Shown: positions 48,486-58,980 of the stretch, in pieces | Position numbering within the stretch: the stretch's first letter is position 1 | How the letters are laid out: the number at the start of each line of letters is the position of its first letter | Assembly: GCA_022702545.1 (NCBI GenBank) | Contig: JAHRBC010000005.1 | Span: forward strand, 2,914,001-2,978,000 | Origin: Phycomyces nitens | Taxonomy: Eukaryota; Mucoromycota; Mucoromycetes; Mucorales; Phycomycetaceae | DNA length: 64,000 nucleotides | Reading direction: 5' to 3' | The notes under the pieces: model-generated | What the model was told of the DNA's origin: nothing | Databases searched by the model: none | What the model saw: the letters and a program-made list of their open reading frames with translations, nothing else | Translations under genes and position numbers: made by a program

Positions 48486-51042
48486 ATGTCTTCATCTAAT
48501 ACCAACCAATCGAGAGACAAAATGTCTATGCTGACATATCAGTGTGCTCAGTGTGTCTTGACTTTCAATAGTTACCAGCATCTGAAAAACCACAGTAGAC
48601 TTCACCAATGTTTGTCTGAAGATATTGAAATGCAGGATAATGATGAATATATGGGTGACTCAGGTAATAATAATAATAAAAAATCATATTCACTGATTCA
48701 CAAACACTTGTTCAAAATAATACCTACATTTTCTACAGATATCATGGAAGCTGATGAAAGCCTTTCATACAAATGTGGCTGTACTTTTGATGCCACTGAG
48801 AGTAGAGCGCACATATACAATAGTGAGAAAATTGGGCTCAATACCTTCACCAAAGCTGAACTATTGAGTATCCATCTCTCTCACTTGGTGGTCCAGCATA
48901 AAATAGCTAGGGCAGCCTACAGAGACATTGTTAGGTTTGCTAACACACTCATTCGGGATCATGATGAGATCATGCTGGGTAAATGATATTACTTACTGTT
49001 ATTTTACTTAACAATTACTGACATAAATTATATCATTCATTTTCTTTTTAGAGCCTGGAGCCAAGATTAGACATGGTGAAGGAGTAGATGTTCTGCTCAA
49101 GAAGAAGTCGGATCTGGAGGGCCATGACTATGATGTGTGCCCATCAGGTTGTAGACTATACGGCATGGCTGATGGGAAATATGAATGTTCCAATTGTGGT
49201 GAGGCACGCTACAAGATGGAAACCGAGTTGGTGAAGGCACCAGTTGCCCAAATGAAGCTTTTGTCCATTGGGGACATCATATCCAAGATGTTGGCCGATC
49301 CAGATACCCGAGAGCTCCTACAATACAGAGCCAACAGAGAATCACATGCTGGCGAAATCAATGATATTTTTGATGGCAAAAATTATAAGCAGCTCGTAAG
49401 ACAAGGCATGTTTGCCAATCCCAATGATATTGCCTTGGGCATATATACCGATGGTTTTGTCAACCAGAAAAAAGGCAAAGCCTCATATACCATCATTCAT
49501 TTAATCATTTTCAACATCGATCCATCCATAAGGTAATTAATATTTTAAACAAACAAAATACTAATTAAAAGCTTAGATATACCACCCCATACCTCATACA
49601 ACTCGCCATTTTGCCTGGTCCTAAAAAACCATCCAATTTGGATTCATTTTTAATACCCATAATAAATGAGCTAAAGGACCTTGAAGTTCATGGCCTCATT
49701 GTAAAGCACAATGGGGCTGAGATATGCCAATCAAAGGTCCACTTGCTGTTGGCGTCTGGTGATATCCCTGCAGTTGCAGACATGGCCCATCTTGGGTCAC
49801 ACAACAGTTTGTTTGGTTGCCGCATTTGCGAGACCAAAGGAAAGCCAGCGGATAACAGAAGGCATGGAGTATACTTTGATGACAGCTCTGCTCCTCTAAG
49901 ACCTGTTGAAGATTTTTATACCAGCAACCCTGTAAGTATATGAATATTCAATTAATCATTCTTTTTATACTAAATACTTATGTATAATAGATCAAAAACA
50001 TATACCAGCCAAGTCTCTTTGCCAAACTGTCGACCTTCTCTGGCTCTTCATTTTTTGCATTGGACGAACTGCATTTGATTGCAAGAGGAATTGGCCATCA
50101 CCTCTTTGAACTTATATCTGTCGCTCACTCTAAAGACACCAAATTTTACTATACCCAAGAAGACAATACCCAGTCAGCAGACAATTACCCATTTTATATA
50201 CCCAGATCTGACTTGAAGACCATTGGAAACTGCATTTCCAACTCCAGGCAGTTTATACCCATTTCATTCCAAGGCAGCTTCGACAACATCTTCCAGAAAA
50301 TCGATGGCACTCGTGCAGTAGATTGGCTTGATTTCCTTCTATACATTATACCCACAGTTGTCGTCCCCTATTTACCAAGCAGGGCTGCCAAAAATGCCGT
50401 CTTGTCCTTGGTAAAAGGGTGTGCACTTGCCTTACAGTGGTCACTCACATATACCCTGATCGACGAAATGGAAAGGTATGTCAAACAAAAGTGAATCATT
50501 ACTTTTATTTAACATTTATTATTACCTTTTTTTTCAATAGACATTTCAAAGACTGGCATGCATTCCTATTATACCAAGTTCATCAAAAGACACTATCTTG
50601 TAGTGTCTTCCGACCAGTCCAGCATTATCTCATCCATATACCCCATATCATAAGACGCCAGGGCCCTCTAAGGAGTTATTCTACCAGATCAATAGAGAGG
50701 GTCATTGGCGTCTATTCCAAGCTCATTAGGTCAAAGTCCAAAGGCAGGCGAAATGCCAGCTTACTCGTAGAACGATTTGCAATCCACAGATATATCCATA
50801 CAGCCATCGATCTTCATAACCATACCAGCATCATTCATCCTCATACCTACAATGAATCAAGTTTCATAAATATACCCAACGATGAAAGTGGTGCCCAGCT
50901 ATGGGAACCATTTCATCATAATACCCAGTTGCTTGATGATACCATTGAAGGCATAAGCAGCAACATTGTGAGAAATGCGTTGCTCAGATATTATACCCGA
51001 AATACCACCACATATACCACCACTGGAAAAAGTATACGATTT

Positions 51043-51119
51043 TATGGTGGAGAAATATCTGTAGTATTAAAGTACCATCATCGATTTATTGTTATTTCAA
51101 TCTATATTTCTCCACCATA
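51043..51119. repeat. Subterminal hairpin of copy D
   Basis: A perfect 16-bp inverted repeat, TATGGTGGAGAAATAT at 51043-51058 and its complement at 51104-51119, separated by 45 bp, starts 22 bp inside the left terminus. Confidence 0.85.
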
Positions 51120-51360
51120 CAAATATGAATGATACTATAGGGAATGACGCCTGGTCTATCAGAGAAATAGGTCTTTAGTTCCGCTTGAAAAACCTTTGAT
51201 ACCCCCCAACTTTTCTGTTATTAAAGAGGTCTAGTTTATTTTATATTTCGTGTCGAGTAAGCCTATTATTTATTGTATTTTGTGCCATATAAAGCTAATC
51301 GCAATATCGCGATTTACAATCTATTCATATCCTTTACTTTTAACCTCAGTAACTCATCTC

Positions 51361-51510
51361 TTTAGGCTGAAAAGCAAAGGGAAATAGTGTCTTTAGACTG
51401 AAAATCAAAGGGAAATAATGTCTTTAGACTGAAAAGCAAAGGGAAATAATGTCTTTTAGACTGAAAAGCAAAGGGAAATAATGTCTTTTAGACTGAAAAG
51501 CACCATATCA
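51361..51510. repeat. Tandem repeat, 31-32-bp unit, about 4.5 copies
   Basis: Units of the type CTTTAGACTGAAAAGCAAAGG plus GAAATAATGT, nearly identical; the last unit is truncated at AAAAGCACC. It lies in the left arm of copy D and is a candidate protein-binding array. It is not evident in the left arms of A or C. Confidence 0.92.
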
Positions 51511-52608
51511 TACGTTTACATACAAGCCTCATTTGTTGATTTTTAAAAAATAAATTGTTTTTTATTTATTTTTTATTTATTTAATATATATATTTCTAGA
51601 TGAATGCTCTAATCATATAATAATAATATATATGCTATTTCTAGAGTATTGTTTGATATTTTGCATCTAGCAAGACCAACAAGTTCCTACCTGATAGATA
51701 TTGGGTACTGTCTTGGAGAAGAATGGTGCTATTTAATAGTAATAGGAGCAAAGATTAATTAAATAATCGTAGTGGATCAAATTATTTGCTGTTGTACTTA
51801 CAATGTTGATATCGTGAGTAGATGGACTACTTGATAGATTCATGAGAATATCTCAGCATATTAGCTGTCAGTTGAGATTGTCTAAGAATTGTAAAGTTAT
51901 TAGTATTCTAGATATTCATATATACTATATTATCAGCGGTTTTCTTACCTGTGTGATTGTTTGTTCAGGCATGCGGATGAGATTCTTAATATATCTAATA
52001 GAGAATAGAACATAGTTATATATGTATAAGTAAAGAGATATATATAATTTGTAATAATATAATAGCTTACCATGATGTTTGATTACAAGATTGAGTGACA
52101 TGCAAAGCCGTGATGACTGGAGGCATCAAGTCATTAGTAAAGAGAAGCTTTGAGCAAATATTATTTTATGTTATTAAACCATGTAAAATGACCAAAGAGA
52201 AGAAGCTTGTTGATGATCTGTAAAGATAATGGCAAAATTTTTAAGTAATTACATAAAATAATAAGAATAAAATAATTACCAGTATGTGTATAAGAGCAAG
52301 AGGCAAAAGAGAAAGAACAAAAAATAATTTGAGTTCCAAGGTGGTTTACCCCTAAAAAAAGTGCAGTCTCTAAAATCAATAATCCCAAAAACATAATATA
52401 ATTGTCATTTTCATTTTACAGTTAGACGCTTTATTTAATCAATAAAAGACACTAATTAGTTTTAAGCAAGTCATTGTAAAATATGATTATATATTGTAGA
52501 ATAAACATCAGTAACAGTTCATTATACTTCTTTACTTGTAAGAAACATTATAATATCATAAAGATAAAATATTAATAATTGTCATTTAAACATTTATTCA
52601 TATAGAAA

Positions 52609-53848
52609 ATGAACAACTTTGACATCTCCAAAATCTCTACCAGTAGTCCTATCTATGCATCTATTATGCGTAGTGCTATGGCTAATGTCCAGAACAGTGA
52701 ACTTACCACTGCATCTACTTCGGCCACTGTAACAGCAGAAGAGACATCCAATTACCAGGATGATAATGAAATCCGTAGCTTGCTAAACTCGGCAAATATC
52801 AAGATGGATTCTCTTGAAAATCAAAACAAGACAATTGCAAGTGAAGTGGGTGATTGCAAGACGTCAATTTCGCAGCTTGAGAAGGTCATTGATAGACTTG
52901 TCACTGGCCAAATCAGCATCAAGGATATTTTGTCTGGTGGAAATACTCCTGCAAGAACGATTGCAGTGGCCAGTTTGGTACCTCGGGGTGAGGAACCCTA
53001 TGTTGTTGGAAAGAGATATCCAAAGATCTCAGTAAGTCTTGACTAGACATAAAATCAATAAGAAGAGTATCTAAAACCAATTTATAGAAATTAATCAATG
53101 GCTATATCAAGCACCCAAACTTCACCAGTGACAACCCTGTCAAGATAATGGAGAATGATGCCAAGCAAGGGTGGTCCTTGACTAGCTACTACAACAGTAG
53201 CTATAACAATGCACTGGCCATAAGGCTGATCACCTACTTGGGAAGACAAGAGGCAGGAAAGGCGATCCCTTTGAATGATCTTGCCAAAATGGTAAAAAAC
53301 CATTTTGTCAACCAGGTGCGCCAGCGCCAGCGAACCCCAGAGGCTGCAGACAGAAAAAGACTTGCATGCAGAAGACGACAGCGAACTGTTACGGTAAGTT
53401 TATATTTTAATCAATATAAAACTGTTATTTTCTTACACACTTAATATACAGATTCTTCGTCGCCGAATCAAGGCATACAACAAGTACAGAGACCAGATTG
53501 ACAGAGAGATGGGCAGAAAAAATTGCGACCATGCCCTCCAAAAGGAAACCATGTCTGAAGATGAGACTGATGGAGAAGATAAGGTAAAGGCCTTTCGCCC
53601 TAGCTGGAGAAGTGACGAGGTAATTATTTTAGCATAGTTTTTCATATTAAAATTCTATATCTTTTATTAATACACCTTATTATATTCAATAGCTCCAGAC
53701 TTTTATAGATCTTGTTGATGATTTTGCTTCCCAGTCACTAAAGAAAAAGGGAAGCTCCATTTTGAAACGCGTCCGAGTAGTTCGTCAAAAGGATGTACCA
53801 AAGGATTTAGCAGTCCCATTGGCCGTGTGGACAATAAATAATAAATAA
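52609..53848 (+). CDS. Element partner protein, copy D (four exons, 350 aa, intact)
   Basis: Exons 52609-53031, 53088-53393, 53452-53619 and 53693-53848; 423, 306, 168 and 156 nt, all phase 0 with GT-AG introns. The exon 1 product is Ser/Thr-rich and then has a coiled coil (IKMDSLENQNKTIASEVGD). Exon 2 begins KLINGYIKHPNF and ends in a strongly basic run (RKRLACRRRQRTVT). Exon 3 starts ILRRRIKAYNKYRDQIDREMG, carries ETMSEDETDGED, and ends FRPSWRSDE. Exon 4 is short and basic. The same ILRRRI start is found in copy A exon 3. No defects. The family is not recognised. Confidence 0.82.
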
Positions 53849-53933
53849 ACTATCTATTTTATGTTTTATATTTTTTGGCTATCTTTTGCTGCAGATACTT
53901 TTGTGAGATAAGGATAGGTAAAGATATTTATTT

Positions 53934-56900
53934 TTAAGCATATATTTTTCTAAGAACAGGAGCAACAATCATCTTAACATTTCCTGTCTCAGTTGTATGC
54001 TCACCAATGGCAACCGACAGCAAGATTCGGTGCACTGGCAAGATATTTTGATAATCCCCTCGGGCAAAGGCAAACTCATTCAACTCTATCCCTTCATCAC
54101 TTCTTGTGTTCAGACCAGATGACCTATACCATTTGACATAAGCAAAGGTATGATTGTCAGGTTGAAGAGTCTGGGGATTCACAAGCGAGTTGACAAACAA
54201 ATACTGAATCTGACCAGTAAAGGCACTTATACCACGGTCATTGTTCTCTTGGAAGATTGCCTGTATATATGACCCGCGGCGAACTGCACCATTGCTCCCT
54301 TTGTATATCTGGCCAAGCAAGTTGATCGATGGGAACTTCTGGATCATATTGTTGACAAAGACATTGCCGAACAAAGCTTGCTGGTAACTGCGAAGAGAAT
54401 CATCGTCATAGGAGTCTCTGTAGAACTCAAGAAGATGCTCATACTCTTCTTCTACCATTCGTTCATATTGCCCTAGGGAAAGTGGGAAGGCCGACGAAGG
54501 AAGAGGTTCATTGCCTTTGATGTTGACAGTACTGAACTGCGCGGAATCAAGAAAGACTTTTAGGTCAAACCTAGGAGAAGCAACTTGGAAATATGGGGCA
54601 GTGGTGACAGTGGTGGTTGCAGTGGACGCATGGACAATTGGAGCAGGAGGAGGAGTAAACTCGACGAGTTCAGAAAGCAATGCAATATACGATGCATTTC
54701 CAATTACGGCCATCATTCTACAAGCAATATCAACCTTGCAAGAGTCCTCAAGATATTTTCGCATGAACGTGGCCTCAAAGCCGTCTCTCTTGTTTGTCGT
54801 GTAGTTCTTCAGTACACCATTGTACCTCTCGAAGCTGAAAAGCCAATAGCCGTATACTGGCCCAAAGTTGACGATCGTCTCATGAAGATGCAGATGTAGA
54901 TGCATGTTAGGTGAGATAAAATCTGCACCATACAAGTTCTGACATCCTTGTCCAAACAACTCCAAACAGAAATGGGCTTCAGCTAACTCGTCTTCTGATA
55001 TGCTGGGCTTGGACAAGTATCGGCAGGCGTTGACGAAGCACATCCAATTGTCAAGATTGTCCCTTGGCAACCGGTCTTTCAAGAGGACAGGCGAGTATAC
55101 CAGGCACCAGGACTTCCATTCGTCGGCCTTCATGAATGGGAAGTCCTTGCCAATCTTCTTCTTGAGGGTGCTCATATCTGGGGGAAGGACCATATTGTCA
55201 GCCTCTTGTTGCATATCGGCCAAGTCTCTGTTGGTGATCAGACCAGCTGATCTCCACTTCTCCATCACTCGCTTCGAGGTTCCCAAGAAGAGGTTATGCA
55301 TCGGGTCAATGATGGTGCACTCGACTACATTAAAGTACTCAAGATTGTGGAGTTCCGACCAGCGGACTCCATTCTCCTTTTCCATCCTCTTTTGGTCTGC
55401 CTCACTCGATGCACGCTTCCAGGCCAGGGCATCACGACGATTATCTGCTTCGGTTCGAGGCACCCACTCAGAAAAGACAAAACCAGAATAATCAACACCG
55501 CCATTCCCTGGGAGATGGGAGAACTGGCGATTGCACTTGTGGCAGGCATTGGTGCTCATGTGGGACGTGAATCCGCATGTCTTGCGAGCAGCAGGAATGT
55601 CGCAGGCAACAAGGAAAAGAGCAGCACGGACAAGAGCACCAGAAGGACAGCGCACAGTAGGGATCACCACACCCACATACAAGGATTGGAGCTCGGCAAC
55701 AAGAGGACGGAGGTAGTGATTGATCTCACTGGTCTTGGCTTCTTTTGGGCCAGGCATGAGGCCAACAAGAATGGTGTTCTCCTTCTTGTATCGTTCGTCT
55801 CGTGGCAAGTTGTTTATGGACATGTAGATTGCCCCACAAGAGTAAGTAACCCCATCAAAAGGTTGAAACCAATCGATGTTTAGAGTCAACATGATTGATC
55901 GTTCATGAGCCACGAATTGCTGACCATTGCTGTCTTCCAGATTGCTCCACTTGGCACCATCATAGACATCAAACATCATGCCTGCAACTTGCTGTCTATG
56001 TCTCCAGTGATTGATACTGCTTTCGAATCCAGGGCGACAGAAGAGAACGGACAAGGCAGAAATCAAGGAGTTGTACATATACACCTTCTTTGGCAGTGCT
56101 ACGTTTCTCGAAGGCTTGAAGAGATCAGCGCCACATATACCGCCAGAAAGTCTTCTGAAGTTGCAGCACTGGGGAACACCGTCAAACTCCATGTATGTCT
56201 TGTGGCACTCGCCACACACCACGTAGCGCTGGACACCTTTGCAGACTTGGTTGAATCCTGTCATGGAGGAAAGACCACTCAAACTCAATGGCAGATGGAA
56301 TGATTCGCCAAAGTGCGCCAAAACCTCATTGAGGAACTTGATCAAAATTGCTCCTCCAGAGTTTACAACATATTTTGATATGAAAAAGGTGGCAAAGGCA
56401 GCAATGAAAGCATGGGTGTTATCCGCTGGCATGTTGGAGGATGAGAATTGTTCTATTTGGGTTTTGTATATTAATATATGATATCTATGTTTTTCTTGTA
56501 CTTTTACTAACCTTCAAATTCTTCAGCTTCATATTCAGAGCCTTCCATTGTATCAAGCTCAATGATATCCTCATCTTCATTTTCAGCTATAAACAAAAAT
56601 TGGTAACAGACACAGGTAAGTTTTCCATTGTTTTTTTTTTTGGAGCAAAAAAGTAAATATTCAAGTGGCTGCAATTTATTATGCAATTTGAATAGAATTT
56701 TATACTTACATTCAACATGAGCATCAACATCATGGACCTCGGCATCAATCTCCATGTTATTGTCATTCTCCATCTGAATTGCTTCAGCTGACAATGCTAT
56801 ATTTTTTAAAATGTTTAATTACACTTTGAAATGCGAACAAATTATATATATATTACTTACAAGAAGCTGTCTGCATAAAATGTCTGACAAGATCGTTATC

Positions 56901-57005
56901 AGCATGTCTTCGTGCTGTTTGGGCAGATACTGCTACAAATCCTTGGACATCGAGAGAGCAGACTGAGCACTGGCATTGAACTTCGTTATTGAAAGTGTTG
57001 TACAT
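53934..57005 (-). CDS. CACTA/Plavaka-like transposase, copy D (941 aa, intact)
   Basis: Exons 57005-56861, 56796-56710, 56586-56512 and 56452-53934, introns phase 1. The N-terminus has CQCSVC; exons 2-3 encode an acidic linker (ENEDEDIIELDTMEGSEYEA). The main exon: hydrophobic block (FATFFISKYVVNSGGAIL), Cys-rich region (CGECH ... CC ... CGADLF), LNIDWFQPFDGVTYSCGAIY, PGPKEAKTSEINHYLRPL, CGFTSHMSTNACHKC, IDPMHNLFLGTSKR, KDFPFMKADEWKSW, SPNMHLHLHLHETI and YGYWLFSFERYNGVL. It ends in a conserved domain with INLLGQIYKGSNGAVRRGSYIQAIF and NILPVHRILLSV, shared by all copies. The stop at 53934 lies 85 bp from the end of the convergent partner gene. Appears functional in sequence. Confidence 0.9.
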
Positions 57006-58140
57006 ATTGTTTAAAGAGGTTATAGGATTGATATAAAGAAAAGTGGTTCAGGAACATAGTTTATTTTGCTTGTTTTATAGTTCAGGAACCATTTACATTA
57101 CGTACATGCCGTTATTATAAATATTAACAAATTCACTTAATGATTGTATTTGGAAATTGACATTATTTCATTTTAAATATATGACTATATACCAAGTAGT
57201 TGTTTTGTATATACATCTTTTAATAATATGATATCATGTCTATTTCTCCAACTCTTCATTAACCAAAGTACATCGTCATTAAAATATACTTTAACTAAAT
57301 ATATATTTCAAGTAGTCTCAGCTGCACACTCTTGCCCATATTTGATAATTTATTTTCAACATCCCCAAGAATATTAATTTCGCGACCTTCAAAAGACAGA
57401 GAAAATATCGTAGTTGAATAATCAACAAAAATAAAGACATATTCTAATGTCCATCCAATAGAACTACCAAATATTCTTAACGCCGTCTAAAGTGAGCAAT
57501 CAAGAAAAGGGCTAATCCAAGACCTATACTCCCCTCGTTTCAATTGATGTATTCAGAGTTGAAATCGGGTATTTTTTGCAGTGCACTGAGCTCGCTGACT
57601 CATCAATTGTTGTTGCTTCCCGCCTTTTGAAAGACTCTACAGTGTACTCTTCATCCATATACCGAAAAATGAAAAACGAGACCAGCCGCGGTAACCATCA
57701 TATCATGTTTACTTGTACATATAAAAAGTAAGTATTGGTATTAGTCGAAATACAAAGTAGAGATTGCTCACATTCTTAAATCTTCATCTAGTCATCGCAA
57801 TATACCCATCCAAAGCTGGCTCGTTGGCACTGTAGAGTTTTATTTTCAGCATAAAGATACCCATGGCATAACCCACTTTTTGGCATTTGTTGATGTCATG
57901 AAAGAGCATACCACAGCGGCACATGACTTTTCTGTCCCGATTGTAAAGAAGAGACCAACTGATACCCTGCATGGACATATACCCTCACCAACTTTCGCCG
58001 TCATCAACGTAGATGACATCATCCATCAAGTTGGTCTCATTCAATACCCACCAAACAGCAATCAATTTTTTGTGATTGCACCATATTTTGTTTTTAATAC
58101 CAACTTACGTATTACCAAGGGTAACCTATCAATCCTATAA

Positions 58141-58539
58141 TCATTCTCTTATTTTCTCATACCCAAATATTTAATACCGAATAAAACAAAGTGGCTAATA
58201 ATGTCAAAAACAAAAAATCGGTTTCAAAAAACGGCAGTTATGTTACCGTTTCGTTCACACAGGACAAAAATTATTTTTTTCAAGAATGCGCAACATCTTC
58301 AACACCAAATAAAATGCTCATTTCGATAAACAAGGTTGCCTAAAAATTTACGAGCCCTTTCTATGGTACTACAACTACCTCATTGCCAGATGAAAAGAGA
58401 TTCCATGTGACTTTTATGAATCGGCATCGATGACATTACCTTTCAACCACAATCTGCGGAGAAAAAGCAGTCTAAAATCAGAAAAAACGGCAGTTATGTT
58501 ACCGTTTTGGTAGCTGTTCCCACTCCTCTCGCCGTAGTG
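58141..58539 (+). repeat. 3' subterminal region and terminus of the CACTACGG element
   Basis: Includes AAAACGGCAGTTATGTTACCG near 58232 and again near 58486, a block shared with 27740-28052 (ACGAGCCCTTTCTATGGTAC) and the terminus GCCGTAGTG at 58539. Confidence 0.82.
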
Positions 58540-58663
58540 AAATGGGCGACAAATAAAATATATAAAAGAAACAATGAAAGAACCAGTAAAAGACTAACGA
58601 AACTCAACAGAAATATCCCAAAAATGACCAGGCAAAATATAACTGCTCTTCAGAGATCGAGAG

Positions 58664-58941
58664 TGTGGTATACACACCACAGCTGAGTGAAATACAGACT
58701 CCACAACTGATCTCCGGTTCCTCTTTGCTAATAACCTTGGCAGGTTAACATCTCAGGAGCAGTTACACACCAGGCACACGTACACTTCACACTTCAACAG
58801 TTATAACCGACCATTACACAATAGACGCTACATTAAAAGGGAATTAGAATAATAAGTATATAAACCACCATAATATTCTTTCTTTAATAAAGAACACTCT
58901 CACAGTATCTACTAGTTCCCTACAAACCCTAATCTACCTCA
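58664..58941 (+). repeat. gypsy-2 5' LTR (278 bp)
   Basis: Starts TGTGGTATACACACC and ends CTACCTCA. Its limits are fixed by the homologous solo LTR at 16002-16281, which has a perfect target duplication. It contains a TATATAAA-like box near 58857 and AATAAA near 58888. The sequence after the LTR (TTTTTTACTG) is not a usual tRNA primer site, so priming may differ. Confidence 0.85.
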
Positions 58942-58980
58942 TTTTTTACTGTGAATTGTATTTTTATAATTCTTTCAACT

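Larger units (their letters stand above)
51021..57583 (+). mobile_element. CACTA-like two-gene element, copy D (6,563 bp)
   Basis: Left end CACTGGAAAAAGTATACG at 51021; right end GATTTTTT-type sequence ending GGTATTTTTTGCAGTG at 57583 (inverse CACTGCAAAAAATACC). Target duplication CAC at 51018-51020 and 57584-57586. Excision restores the host transposase frame. Both element genes are open. The arms contain a 31-32-bp tandem array (51361-51510) and a subterminal hairpin (51043-51119). Confidence 0.93.
48486..58140 (+). pseudogene. Tnp2-like transposase, seven exons, split by copy D but otherwise open (902 codons)
   Basis: Exons 48486-48663, 48739-48978, 49052-49532, 49577-49931, 49991-50475, 50541-51020 joined to 57587-57727, and 57792-58140. 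All phases agree and there is no stop once copy D and one CAC are removed. The N-terminus has a C2H2 finger (CAQCVLTFNSYQHLKNHSRLH). Further features: a Cys pair region (CPSGCRLY ... CSNCGEARY), PGPKKPSNLDSFLIPIINEL, GDIPAVADMAHLGSHNS followed by CRICETKG, LDELHLIARGIGHHLF, and GPLRSYSTRSIERVIGVYSK, all typical of the large fungal Tnp2/CACTA transposases. The C-terminal exon ends in FVIAPYFVFNTNLRI. Copy D lies between the codons for Thr-Thr and Glu-Leu-Ala-Asp. The damage is a single insertion event. Confidence 0.85.
48486..58539 (+). mobile_element. CACTACGG-ended Tnp2-like element, left terminus not found, split by copy D
   Basis: The gene at 48486-58140 is followed by a subterminal region with CGGTAG/CGGCAG motifs and the terminus CTCGCCGTAGTG at 58539. 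The 3' part is shared with the fragment 27400-28052. The left limit given is the gene start; the true left end was either lost or displaced by insertion of element I just upstream. Confidence 0.65.

Noticed and set aside
51361..51510. CRISPR array
   Set aside because: The units are direct tandem repeats without unique spacers, inside a eukaryotic transposon arm.
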